Shown here one piece after another: positions 13,824-20,537 of a stretch of 20,537 nt of DNA. The number at the start of each line of letters is the position of its first letter. Position 1 is the first letter of the stretch. Source of the stretch: Oscillospiraceae bacterium. Its GTDB lineage: Bacteria > Bacillota > Clostridia > Oscillospirales > Ruminococcaceae. Location: assembly GCA_016295145.1 (NCBI GenBank), contig JAEDLR010000038.1, positions 1 to 20,537 on the forward strand. The letters run 5' to 3'. The position numbers and the translations under genes were made by a program. The notes beneath the pieces are model-generated. The model did no database searches. It was not told where the DNA came from and saw only the letters and a program-made list of their open reading frames with translations.

Positions 13824-14771
13824 TTACTTTCTGGAGAAGGCATCGGCGGCAACTGCTGCGATATTATCGGCACACAGACCGAATTCTTTCAGCAACTCTA
13901 CCGCAGGGCCGGAATGACCGAAAGTATCGTTTACGCCCACGCGATAGACGGGCACAGGGCAATGCTCGGCGGTGCACTCTGCAACGGCAGAACCCAAACC
14001 GCCAATGATGCTATGCTCCTCGCAGGTCACGATGCAGCCTGTTTCCTTTGCAGCGGCAGTAATCAGTTCGGTATCCAGTGGTTTAATGGTGTGAATATTG
14101 ATGACCCGTGCAGAGATACCCTTTGCAGCAAGCATATCGGCAGCCTGCAATGCCTCGTTGACCATCAAGCCCGTCGCCACCAGCGTAATGTCATTGCCAT
14201 TGCGCAGTGTAATGCCCTTGCCGATTTCAAAGCGGTAGTCGGGATGATTGTTGATAACGGGCACGGCAAGTCTGCCAAAGCGGCAGTACACCGGGCCTTC
14301 ATGTAAAATGGCTGCTTCAACGGCTGCCTTTGCTTCCACATCATCCGCAGGATTCAGAATCACCATGCCGGGAATGGTGCGCATCAGGGCGATGTCCTCA
14401 CAGCACTGATGGGTCGCTCCATCCTCACCCACAGAGATACCTGCATGGGTGGCACCGATTTTTACATTGAGATGGGGGTAGCCGATGCTGTTGCGTACGA
14501 TTTCAAATGCACGACCTGCGGCAAACATGGCAAAGGAGGACGCAAAGGGAATCATACCCGTGGTGGCAAGACCTGCCGCAACGCCCATCATGTTGGCTTC
14601 TGCGATACCGCAATCATAAAAACGGTCGGGGAACACCTTGCGGAACATACCGGTTTTGGTAGCGGCAGCAAGGTCGGCATCCAGCACGACCAGATTCTCA
14701 TATTTTTCGCCCAGTGCAACCAGAGCCTCGCCATAGCTTTCACGGGTTGCCTTCTTGATGACATCGCTCAT
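13824..14771 (-). CDS. Transketolase, C-terminal subunit
   Basis: A 315-residue protein covering the pyrimidine-binding and C-terminal domains of transketolase. It shows the catalytic-glutamate region DCGIAEANMMGVAAGLA, the THAGISVGEDGATHQ loop and GPVYCRFGR. With its partner it forms the thiamine diphosphate enzyme of the non-oxidative pentose phosphate pathway, moving two-carbon ketol units between sugar phosphates. In split transketolases the active site lies between the two polypeptides. Its ATG overlaps the stop of the N-terminal subunit gene as ATGA, so translation is coupled. A related two-subunit 1-deoxyxylulose-5-phosphate synthase-like enzyme is less likely given the N-terminal partner's motifs. 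Confidence 0.93.
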   Translation of the reverse strand: MSDVIKKATRESYGEALVALGEKYENLVVLDADLAAATKTGMFRKVFPDRFYDCGIAEANMMGVAAGLATTGMIPFASSFAMFAAGRAFEIVRNSIGYPHLNVKIGATHAGISVGEDGATHQCCEDIALMRTIPGMVILNPADDVEAKAAVEAAILHEGPVYCRFGRLAVPVINNHPDYRFEIGKGITLRNGNDITLVATGLMVNEALQAADMLAAKGISARVINIHTIKPLDTELITAAAKETGCIVTCEEHSIIGGLGSAVAECTAEHCPVPVYRVGVNDTFGHSGPAVELLKEFGLCADNIAAVAADAFSRK

Positions 14772-15610
14772 GCCTGCGCCTCCAATCTGTTCAGTTCGGC
14801 GGTCAGCTCAGCCATTGCCTGCTCGTACTGCTCCTGATTGGGTGCTGCACCGTGCCAGCCGACCTGATTCTCCATAAAGGAAACACCCTTGCCCTTTGTG
14901 CTGCGCTGAATGATTGCAACAGGCTGTCCTGTTACACTTTCTGCTTCGTGAAATGCGCGTTCGATATCGTTGAAATCATGTGCGTTCATGGTAATGACAC
15001 GCCAGCCGAAGGCAGCAAACTTATCGGTAATGGGTTCGGGGGAGCAGACTTCGGTGATTTTGCCGTCGATCTGCAAACCGTTGTTATCCACAATCGCGGT
15101 GAGATTGTCCAAGCCGTAATGGGCAGCAAACATGGCTGCTTCCCACACCTGCCCCTCCTCGATCTCACCATCACCAAGGATTGTATAAACATGGTAGTTT
15201 TCGCCGCGGTGTTTGCCCGAAAGTGCCATGCCGCAAGCTGCGGAGATGCCCTGACCCAGTGAGCCGGAGCTCATATCTACGCCGGGAATGTGAATGCAGG
15301 GGTGACCTTGCAGCAGTGCGCCGATGTGACGCAGGGATTTCAGTTCCTCTTTCGGGAAAAAGCCGCGCTCTGCAAGAATCGAATAGAGTGCAGGTGCTGT
15401 GTGCCCCTTAGAGAGCACCAGACGGTCACGGTTGGGCATATCGGGATTCTGTGGGTCCACATACATGATAGAATAGAGGTAGGTCAGCGTGTCGGCAATC
15501 GAGAGAGAGCCGCCCGGATGACCTGATTTTGCGTGATAGACACCTTCGATGATGCCCATACGCACACGGCAGGCGGTGGTTTGTAACTGCCGAAGAATCA
15601 GTTCGTCCAT
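14768..15610 (-). CDS. Transketolase, N-terminal subunit
   Basis: A 280-residue protein equal to the diphosphate-binding domain of transketolase: HAKSGHPGGSLS near the N-terminus, LSKGHTAPALY, DMSSGSLGQG, and the ThDP motif running from GDGE (GDGEIEEGQVWEA) to VDNNGLQIDG. The start ATG at 15610 is preceded by AAAGGAAG on the minus strand (15618-15626); the longer open frame upstream is excluded because the promoter lies at 15654-15682. It is the first gene of a two-gene operon with the C-terminal subunit. Confidence 0.94.
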   Translation of the reverse strand: MDELILRQLQTTACRVRMGIIEGVYHAKSGHPGGSLSIADTLTYLYSIMYVDPQNPDMPNRDRLVLSKGHTAPALYSILAERGFFPKEELKSLRHIGALLQGHPCIHIPGVDMSSGSLGQGISAACGMALSGKHRGENYHVYTILGDGEIEEGQVWEAAMFAAHYGLDNLTAIVDNNGLQIDGKITEVCSPEPITDKFAAFGWRVITMNAHDFNDIERAFHEAESVTGQPVAIIQRSTKGKGVSFMENQVGWHGAAPNQEQYEQAMAELTAELNRLEAQA

Positions 15611-15653
15611 AGATTCATCTTCCTTTCTTGCATGATACCATGCATACGGTATC

Positions 15654-15682
15654 ATTATACAACATTCCGCAGTGAATTGCAA
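15654..15682 (-). promoter_or_regulatory. SigA-type promoter of the transketolase operon
   Basis: On the minus strand, TTGCAA (15682-15677), a 17-bp spacer beginning TTCACTGCGG and TATAAT (15659-15654). Confidence 0.82.
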
Positions 15683-15758
15683 GTCTTTTTTGAAATCGCC
15701 CCATTACAGAAGCTTTGGCAGGGGGATGGAAACCAAAGTCTTTCCTAAAAGGTGGTAC

Positions 15759-15787
15759 TTGATTTTTTCGGAGAAATGTGATACAAT
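15759..15787 (+). promoter_or_regulatory. SigA-type promoter of the PHP-malic enzyme operon
   Basis: TTGATT (15759-15764), a 17-bp spacer and TACAAT (15782-15787) with an extended TGA before the -10. The leader of about 80 nt has a small CGGCG/CGCCG stem but no riboswitch that I recognise. Confidence 0.7.
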
Positions 15788-15876
15788 ATGTATAGCGTCG
15801 CTCTATTCACTACCTGAGCCGGCGAACAGAACCGCCGACCACACTAATCTGCCTTGCGCAGGATCGGAGCATGACT

Positions 15877-16704
15877 ATGATTGATCTGCATTGTCACAGT
15901 ACCCTTTCGGATGGCTCTCTGGGCGTTGAGGAAATCATTCGGCAGGCTGCCGCAACCGGTATCACGACGCTTTCTATCACCGATCATGATACGCTTTCTG
16001 GCTATTCGCGCGCAAAATTTCTGGGTGAAAAATTGGGTGTGCGCATCATTCAGGGCGTGGAAATGACTGCCTGGGATACCAAACGCCAGACCAAGGTGCA
16101 TATCCTGTGTTATTTGCCCCAGAAGCCTGACCGTTTGGAGATGCTTTGCCTGAAATCCCGTGAGATACGCCGCCAGGTCGGGATGGAGATGATCGAAAAG
16201 GTTCAAGCCATATTTCCCGTTCCCTCTGAAAGCATTCTGCGCTATTGTAAGGGCTGTGAAACGGTCTACAAGGTGCATATCATGCACGCGCTGATTGACT
16301 ACGGCTATGCATTGGAATTCTACGGAGAACTGGATACACAGTTGTTTCACCCGAAAACCGGCAGCTGCATCGTCAACCGCGCCTACCCCGATGTCATGCA
16401 TGTCATAAACCTGATTCATGCATCCCACGGTGTTGCGGTCATGGCGCATCCCGTGCTTTACGATAACATCGAACTGTTGGAGGAACTCGCGGCAGAGGGG
16501 AAAATTGACGGCGTAGAGGTGGATCATTATTCCGCAGGAGAAGCCGACCGTGCCATGCTGCGGGAGATCGCAAAACGGCATGGTTTGATCGTGACGGGCG
16601 GCTCGGATTTTCACGGGCTGTATAATCAAAAGCCGTCGCATATCGGCTCCAATCTGACCACTAAGGAAGAATTTGCCCGTCTGCTTGGCAGCAGCGAGCG
16701 ATGA
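15877..16704 (+). CDS. PHP domain metal-dependent phosphoesterase
   Basis: A 275-residue protein of the PHP superfamily, TrpH/YciV branch. Metal ligands are visible: H5 and H7 in DLHCHSTLSDG, D12, H37 in ITDHDTL, E62 in GVEM, H in VMAHPVLY, and D and H in GGSDFHG. Relatives are 3',5'-nucleoside bisphosphate phosphatases or 5'-3' exoribonucleases (RNase AM); which activity applies here is not settled by sequence. The second ATG (15877) is preferred because GGAG at 15866-15869 lies 7 nt before it, against 1 nt for the ATG at 15871. It is the first gene of a probable operon with malic enzyme, the TSCPD protein and the YdcF-like protein. Confidence 0.88.
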   Translation: MIDLHCHSTLSDGSLGVEEIIRQAAATGITTLSITDHDTLSGYSRAKFLGEKLGVRIIQGVEMTAWDTKRQTKVHILCYLPQKPDRLEMLCLKSREIRRQVGMEMIEKVQAIFPVPSESILRYCKGCETVYKVHIMHALIDYGYALEFYGELDTQLFHPKTGSCIVNRAYPDVMHVINLIHASHGVAVMAHPVLYDNIELLEELAAEGKIDGVEVDHYSAGEADRAMLREIAKRHGLIVTGGSDFHGLYNQKPSHIGSNLTTKEEFARLLGSSER

Positions 16705-16732
16705 CATATCAAACCGAAAGGAATGCAATCAC

Positions 16733-17905
16733 ATGGATATTATGGAAAAAGCACTGAAAGCACACGAGGAATGGGGCGGTAAGCTGGAGATCAACTCCAA
16801 GGTTTCCATTCGCGATAAAGAAGCACTTTCGATCGCCTATACGCCCGGTGTTGCCAAGCCCTGTCTGGAGATTCAGGAGCATCCTGCACGCTCCTATGAT
16901 CTTACCGCAAGAAACAATCTGGTGGCTGTCATTACCGACGGTACCGCGGTACTGGGTCTGGGCGATATCGGTCCTCTTGCCGCTATGCCGGTTATGGAGG
17001 GCAAGTGCGCATTGTTCCGCGAGTTTGCAGGAGTCAATGCGTTCCCGATCTGCGTCAGCTCCAAAGAACCCGATGAGTTTGTACGCACCGTCGAACTGAT
17101 CGCAGGCAGCTTTGGCGGCATCAATCTGGAGGATATCTCTGCACCCCGTTGCTTTGAAATCGAGCGCAGACTGAAAAAACTGGTGGATATTCCCGTGTTC
17201 CACGATGACCAGCACGGTACTGCTATCGTTGCCACTGCCGCCATGCTCAATGCCTGCAAGGTTGCAGGTAAGCAAATGTCTGATTTGAAGATCGTCATTA
17301 ACGGTGCAGGCGCCGCAGGCGTTGCCATTGCCGAAATGCTGCTTTCTTTCGGCGTGAAGGATATCCTGATGCTCAACTCCAAGGGCATCATCTGCGAGGG
17401 CGATAAACTCTCCTCCGAGGCGTTGACCTCGCTCTCTCAGCGAACCAACCGTCAGAAGCTTCATGGCGGTCTGGCAGATGCCATGAAGGGTGCCGATGTG
17501 TTCATCGGTGTGTCCAAGCCCAATCTTGTATCGCAGGATATGGTGCGCTCCATGAATGAGAAGCCCTTTATCTTCGCCATGGCAAATCCTGTGCCCGAGA
17601 TCATGCCCGAGGAGGCAAAGGCAGCAGGCGCATTTGTCATCGGCACGGGCAGAAGCGACTTTTCCAACCAGATCAACAATGTGCTGGCGTTCCCCGGCAT
17701 TTTTAAGGGTGCGCTCTCTGTGCGTGCATCGGATATCACCGAGGGCATGAAGCGTGCTGCGGCACTGGCAATTGCAGGCTGCGTCAGTGAGGATGCACTT
17801 TGCCCCGATTGCGTAATTCCCAATCCCTTTGACCCCAATGTATCCGAAGCCGTTGTAAAGGCTGTGGCAGAGGCTGCCATCGCTGACGGTGTCGCTCGTA
17901 TCTGA
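16733..17905 (+). CDS. NAD(P)-dependent malic enzyme
   Basis: A 390-residue malic enzyme of the short bacterial type, converting malate to pyruvate and CO2 with reduction of NAD(P). Visible: YTPGVAKPC with Y36, the catalytic lysine K91 in MEGKCALFREFAGVNAFPI, metal-binding E133/D134 in NLEDISAPR, HDDQHGTA at 157-164, and the dinucleotide motif GAGAAG at 191-196. The phosphotransacetylase-like domain of MaeB is absent, as in clostridial enzymes. AAAGGA (16717-16722) precedes the ATG. Cofactor preference is not clear. It lies 28 bp after the PHP gene. Confidence 0.95.
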   Translation: MDIMEKALKAHEEWGGKLEINSKVSIRDKEALSIAYTPGVAKPCLEIQEHPARSYDLTARNNLVAVITDGTAVLGLGDIGPLAAMPVMEGKCALFREFAGVNAFPICVSSKEPDEFVRTVELIAGSFGGINLEDISAPRCFEIERRLKKLVDIPVFHDDQHGTAIVATAAMLNACKVAGKQMSDLKIVINGAGAAGVAIAEMLLSFGVKDILMLNSKGIICEGDKLSSEALTSLSQRTNRQKLHGGLADAMKGADVFIGVSKPNLVSQDMVRSMNEKPFIFAMANPVPEIMPEEAKAAGAFVIGTGRSDFSNQINNVLAFPGIFKGALSVRASDITEGMKRAAALAIAGCVSEDALCPDCVIPNPFDPNVSEAVVKAVAEAAIADGVARI

Positions 17906-17917
17906 AAGGAGATACTT

Positions 17918-18175
17918 ATGACTTTTGAATATGTTCCGCGCGGCGTTTGTGCGCGCAAAATGGTAATTGATGTCAATGACGGCATTGTCAGCGAGGTGCA
18001 GATCATCGGTGGCTGCCACGGCAACAGTCAGGGCGTGGCGGCTCTGGTGAAGGGTATGCCTGTTGAGGAGGTCATTGCGCGTCTCAGCGGCATTCGCTGC
18101 GGTTATAAGGCGACCTCTTGCCCCGACCAGTTGGCGGCCGCCTTGAAGATGTATCTTGCCAATGAAGCGAAATAA
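17918..18175 (+). CDS. TIGR03905 family TSCPD domain-containing protein
   Basis: An 85-residue protein with the TSCPD signature near its end (GYKATSCPDQLAAAL) and conserved cysteines in GVCARKM, GGCHGN and GIRCGYK. The TSCPD domain also forms the C-terminal zinc-binding region of class II ribonucleotide reductases and related proteins; the free-standing form is of unknown function. AAGGAG lies 6 nt before the ATG. It is 12 bp downstream of the malic enzyme gene and overlaps the next gene by 14 bp. Confidence 0.9.
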   Translation: MTFEYVPRGVCARKMVIDVNDGIVSEVQIIGGCHGNSQGVAALVKGMPVEEVIARLSGIRCGYKATSCPDQLAAALKMYLANEAK

Positions 18176-18944
18176 ACATAACATTTTGTGGGCAGTGCCG
18201 ATACTGATCGCTCTGTATGGGGTGTGTATCTTTGTACTGCCCATTTTTGCAGGCATTGTCAATATCGGGAATGTGTTCGGCGTGACGGTAAGCGGTTTGC
18301 TGTTGGCAGCACTGATATTTCGCAGGCAGTTGTACGGGGTGCTTGGTAAGCTATGGCGGTGTCGCATGGGCAAGGTGATGCTTTGGATATCCGGCGCGAT
18401 TCTGGCGATGGGTGTGGGTCTGTGCATTGTGCTTTCCGGAATGATGCTTTCTGCTGCCAATCGCAAGCCGCAAACGTCCCCCACTGCGGTAATTGTATTG
18501 GGGTGCAAGGTCAACGGCACAGCCCCCAGCCGTATGCTGCAAGAGAGAATTAACGCGGCGTATACATATTTATGTGAAAATCCCGAGCAGCCTGTGATCG
18601 TTTCCGGAGGACAGGGCAGCGATGAGGCCATTTCTGAGGCGGCGTGTATGCAGCAGCAGCTCATTGCCATGGGTATTGTGCCCCAGCGCATTTTCTGCGA
18701 GGAAAATTCTACCTCTACCGCCGAGAATATACAGTTTTCCAAGGCGATTCTGGAGCAGCAGGGCTTGCAGGGGGAGTATATGCTTGTCACTGATGGGTTT
18801 CACCAGTACCGCGCGCAAAATCTGGCAAAGCAGTATGATATGCGTTGCGGTGCTGTTTCTGCCGATACTGTCTGGTATCTGCTGCCCACCTACTGGGTGA
18901 GAGAATGGTTCGGTATTTTGCACGCCTGGGTGTTTGGCAACTGA
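18162..18944 (+). CDS. YdcF family membrane protein (DUF218)
   Basis: A 260-residue protein. Residues 8-28, 38-54 and 72-97 are hydrophobic membrane segments, and a DUF218 domain follows: AVIVLGCKVNG, PSRMLQERINAAYTYL, IVSGGQGSDE, ISEAACMQQQLIAMGI, EENSTSTAENIQFSK and LVTDGFHQYRA. The E. coli relatives SanA, YdcF and ElyC are linked to envelope barrier function or bind SAM; no reaction is established. The ATG at 18162 (MKRNKHN) lies inside the end of the TSCPD gene with only a weak GAAG upstream, suggesting translational coupling. It is the last gene of the operon before a strong terminator. Confidence 0.87.
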   Translation: MKRNKHNILWAVPILIALYGVCIFVLPIFAGIVNIGNVFGVTVSGLLLAALIFRRQLYGVLGKLWRCRMGKVMLWISGAILAMGVGLCIVLSGMMLSAANRKPQTSPTAVIVLGCKVNGTAPSRMLQERINAAYTYLCENPEQPVIVSGGQGSDEAISEAACMQQQLIAMGIVPQRIFCEENSTSTAENIQFSKAILEQQGLQGEYMLVTDGFHQYRAQNLAKQYDMRCGAVSADTVWYLLPTYWVREWFGILHAWVFGN

Positions 18945-18979
18945 AAAAGCAGCAGCGGATGCGGATCCGCTGCTGCTTT
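18944..18979. terminator. Bidirectional terminator between the YdcF-like gene and bioY
   Basis: AAAGCAGCAGCGGAT (18946-18960) pairs perfectly with ATCCGCTGCTGCTTT (18965-18979) around GCGG. On the minus strand it is followed by a T-run (complement of 18944-18948), so it is best suited to bioY, but it also serves the plus strand. Confidence 0.88.
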
Positions 18980-18981
18980 GC

Positions 18982-19524
18982 TTAAATATGAGAAATCCGT
19001 TTGCGTATGGGGTGGTAGATCGCCGTCGCAAGCAACAGCTTGAGGGAATCCACCGGCAAAAAGGGGAGTACGCACACAGCAAACGCTGTGCCAAGTCCGC
19101 CAGAACCGGTGTACAGCCAATACCACAGGCTGCCAAAGAGATAGCATACCATTTGCTCAGCGGCAAGGCAAACGATCTTGACTACCAGTGAACGTTTTTT
19201 GCAGATCAGGCTGATGCCCCAATCCAGCAGTGCCATGACCAGGAATCCTATGAGGAATCCGCCTGTGGGGCCGCTCAATACCCCGATGCCGCCTTTCATT
19301 CCTGCAAAAACGGGCAGCCCGACAGCACCCAGCAGCAGATAAACCGTCACCGATACCGTTGCGCGCTTGCCCTCAAACAGCAGCAGAATCAAGAATATGG
19401 CAAAGCTCTGCAGCGTAAAGGGGATCGTTGCCGGCAGGGTGATCCACGAGCAGACGGCAATGGCTGCCGCACAGAGTGCGCAGAGGGTCAGATCGAGGGT
19501 GTGGTTGCGTGTCCAATGTTGCAT
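18982..19524 (-). CDS. bioY: Biotin transporter BioY (ECF substrate-binding component)
   Basis: A 180-residue membrane protein with about six hydrophobic segments and the BioY hallmarks: TIPFTLQSFAIFL, YLLLGAVGLPVFAG, GPTGGFLIGF. It binds biotin and acts with the EcfA/EcfT energising module, whose genes are not here, so it probably shares a housekeeping module. The ATG at 19524 is chosen because AAAGGAA precedes it on the minus strand and the promoter lies at 19558-19586; the longer open frame runs through that promoter. No BirA operator that I can recognise is visible. Confidence 0.93.
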   Translation of the reverse strand: MQHWTRNHTLDLTLCALCAAAIAVCSWITLPATIPFTLQSFAIFLILLLFEGKRATVSVTVYLLLGAVGLPVFAGMKGGIGVLSGPTGGFLIGFLVMALLDWGISLICKKRSLVVKIVCLAAEQMVCYLFGSLWYWLYTGSGGLGTAFAVCVLPFLPVDSLKLLLATAIYHPIRKRISHI

Positions 19525-19557
19525 GATCTTGGTTCCTTTCCGTGTAATATCGAACTC

Positions 19558-19586
19558 ATTATAGCATAAATCCGCCGTGATTGCAA
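19558..19586 (-). promoter_or_regulatory. SigA-type promoter of bioY
   Basis: On the minus strand, TTGCAA (19586-19581), a 17-bp spacer beginning TCACGGCGG and TATAAT (19563-19558). Confidence 0.82.
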
Positions 19587-19667
19587 GATTTCTGTGAAAA
19601 AACTGGACAAACGAGGAAAAATCGGTGATTTCCGTGGAAAAAACTTGACAAACGAGGAAAAATCGGC
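19587..19667. repeat. Two-copy 40/41-bp tandem duplication at the bioY-valS promoter region
   Basis: Copy 1 (19587-19626) and copy 2 (19627-19667) share GATTTC-GTG, the A-run, GACAAACGAGG and AAAAATCGG, with few differences. Copy 2 holds the valS -35 box TTGACA; copy 1 has TGGACA at the same place. Confidence 0.85.
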
Positions 19668-19673
19668 TATAAT
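19645..19673 (+). promoter_or_regulatory. Consensus promoter of valS
   Basis: TTGACA (19645-19650), a 17-bp spacer and TATAAT (19668-19673): both boxes are exact consensus. Confidence 0.92.
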
Positions 19674-19689
19674 GATGAAAAGGCATTGA

Positions 19690-19990
19690 AAAGAAGGAGT
19701 ACGCAGCATCTCGGAAGCACAGAGAGCCGTTGTTTGGTGGAAAACGGCGTGAAGAACCTGCGGAAGTCGTCTTGGAGCTGCGGATGCAAAGCGGTCATGC
19801 GTGTGTAGTGTCCGACGGGTACTCCCGTGATAGAGTGGGTCAGCCATCGTGCGTGACCGTAAGTGCGGTGTGCTTACTGCGTTTTGTGGCAGCAAGGCAG
19901 CCGAATTCAGGTGGTACCGCGGATACTCATATATGAGGATTCGCCCTGAGCATAGAACGTTTTTCTATGTCAACAGGGCGATTTTTTATT
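19690..19990 (+). ncRNA. T-box riboswitch leader of valS
   Basis: The leader between the promoter and valS shows AGAGAGCC and the GGTG apical motif of stem I (19726-19740 region), then GAAGTCGTCTTGGAGC, in which GTC at 19766-19768 stands where specifier codons occur and matches valine. The T-box GGTGGTACCGCGG is at 19910-19922; its TGGT would pair with an ACCA tRNA end. A terminator follows: TCGCCCTG (19941-19948) with CAGGGCGA (19974-19981), an inner CATAGAA/TTCTATG stem and six T. Uncharged tRNA-Val should stabilise the antiterminator and let valS be transcribed. The specifier was assigned by position and product, not by folding. Confidence 0.93.
19941..19987 (+). terminator. T-box regulated terminator
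   Basis: TCGCCCTG/CAGGGCGA with the inner stem CATAGAA/TTCTATG and a run of six T. It is formed when charged tRNA-Val does not support antitermination. Confidence 0.88.
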
Positions 19991-20047
19991 GCCCTGCCCC
20001 CAAAAACAGCAGCTTCTGCTGCCGAATACAAACAAGGAGTGAGCATT

Positions 20048-20537
20048 TTGAAGGAACTGGCAAAGAATTATGACCCCTCAGGCTTTGAAAGCCGCATCTA
20101 TCAAATGTGGATGGACAAGCACTGCTTCCATGCAGAAACAGATGCGTGTAAGATCCCCTATACCATCGTGATTCCGCCCCCCAATATCACGGGGCAGTTG
20201 CACATGGGTCACGCACTGGATAACACCCTACAGGATATCCTCATCCGCTGGAAGAGAATGTCGGGCTATGCAACCCTTTGGCTGCCCGGTACCGACCACG
20301 CATCCATTGCTACCGAGGCGAAAATTGTGGAGGCAATGCGCAAAGAGGGCATCTACAAGGAGGATATCGGCCGCGAGGGATTTTTGGAGCGCGCTTGGGA
20401 TTGGAAAAAACAGTACGGCGGCAGAATCATCTCGCAGCTCAAGCGTCTGGGGTCTTCCTGCGATTGGGATCGCGAGCGCTTTACCATGGACGAAGGCTGT
20501 TCCAAGGCGGTCAAGGAAGTGTTCGTCAAGTATTATG
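20048..20537 (+). CDS. valS: Valine--tRNA ligase, 3' end beyond the window
   Basis: The first 163 codons are visible. The protein begins MKELAKNYDPSGFESRIYQM, typical of class I ValRS, followed by IPPPNITGQLHMGHAL with the HIGH-type motif HMGH, then LWLPGTDHASIATEAKI and WDWKKQYGGRI, as expected. The enzyme charges tRNA-Val with valine. The start is TTG at 20048 with AAGGAG at 20034-20039, 8 nt spacing. The gene is controlled by the upstream T-box. Confidence 0.96.
   Translation, partial: MKELAKNYDPSGFESRIYQMWMDKHCFHAETDACKIPYTIVIPPPNITGQLHMGHALDNTLQDILIRWKRMSGYATLWLPGTDHASIATEAKIVEAMRKEGIYKEDIGREGFLERAWDWKKQYGGRIISQLKRLGSSCDWDRERFTMDEGCSKAVKEVFVKYY

Noticed and set aside
16709..18790. A 693-codon open frame on the minus strand
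   Set aside because: It is antisense to malic enzyme, TSCPD and YdcF genes, whose protein motifs are clear; the minus frame has none.
1..20537. CRISPR arrays, tRNA or rRNA genes, IS elements with terminal inverted repeats
   Set aside because: I looked for regular spaced repeats, tRNA-like cloverleaf signals and transposase motifs and found none.

Overview
The window looks like a chromosomal stretch from a gut-type Bacillota, most likely a Clostridia/Oscillospirales (Ruminococcaceae-like) bacterium. The base composition is moderately GC-rich and several genes use TTG starts. The gene set (T-box-controlled valS, BioY, split transketolase, FeoAB fusion, TIGR03905/TSCPD protein, NspC, short malic enzyme) fits that group. 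The genus cannot be named from sequence reading alone.

Layout. 1-1192: end of a DUF2156 gene and a YkgJ-type cysteine-cluster gene, closed by a terminator. 1214-3013: mntP (manganese exporter) behind a near-consensus promoter, then nspC (carboxynorspermidine decarboxylase). 3127-9135: a fused feoA-feoB ferrous iron transporter gene, split in its conserved NGRFP motif by a compact element of about 3.7 kb. The element carries a cation diffusion facilitator with a manganese-type metal site, an RlmA-family 23S rRNA methyltransferase, a small minus-strand ORF and a large serine recombinase. The 3' half of feoB resumes at 8416 and ends at a terminator. 9227-10057 (minus): pyridoxal/pyridoxamine kinase. 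10570-13599: a 1009-residue ABC transporter with fused ATPase and permease. 13631-13790: a cluster of palindromes including a strong terminator. 13824-15610 (minus): the two transketolase subunit genes. 15877-18944: a probable operon of PHP phosphoesterase, malic enzyme, TSCPD protein and YdcF-like protein. 18982-19524 (minus): bioY. 19645-20537: promoter, T-box leader and the start of valS.

The main result is the recombinase element in feoB. Joining the flanks at a shared TT dinucleotide restores one open frame of 767 residues through NGRFP-SLL. Joining the two element ends at the same TT creates a site with perfect 11-bp inverted arms, each exactly 12 bp from the axis, which is the geometry expected of a serine-recombinase attP. 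The integrated state therefore breaks an iron importer and places a probable Mn/Fe exporter directly downstream of, and overlapping, the truncated importer frame. Excision would restore the importer. Whether this is a regulated switch or only a parasitic insertion cannot be decided from sequence.

Other points: three minus-strand promoters share a TTGCAA-17-TATAAT layout with a similar spacer start, the ABC transporter has a repeat-containing extracytoplasmic domain, and a 40/41-bp tandem duplication lies at the bioY-valS divergent promoter region.
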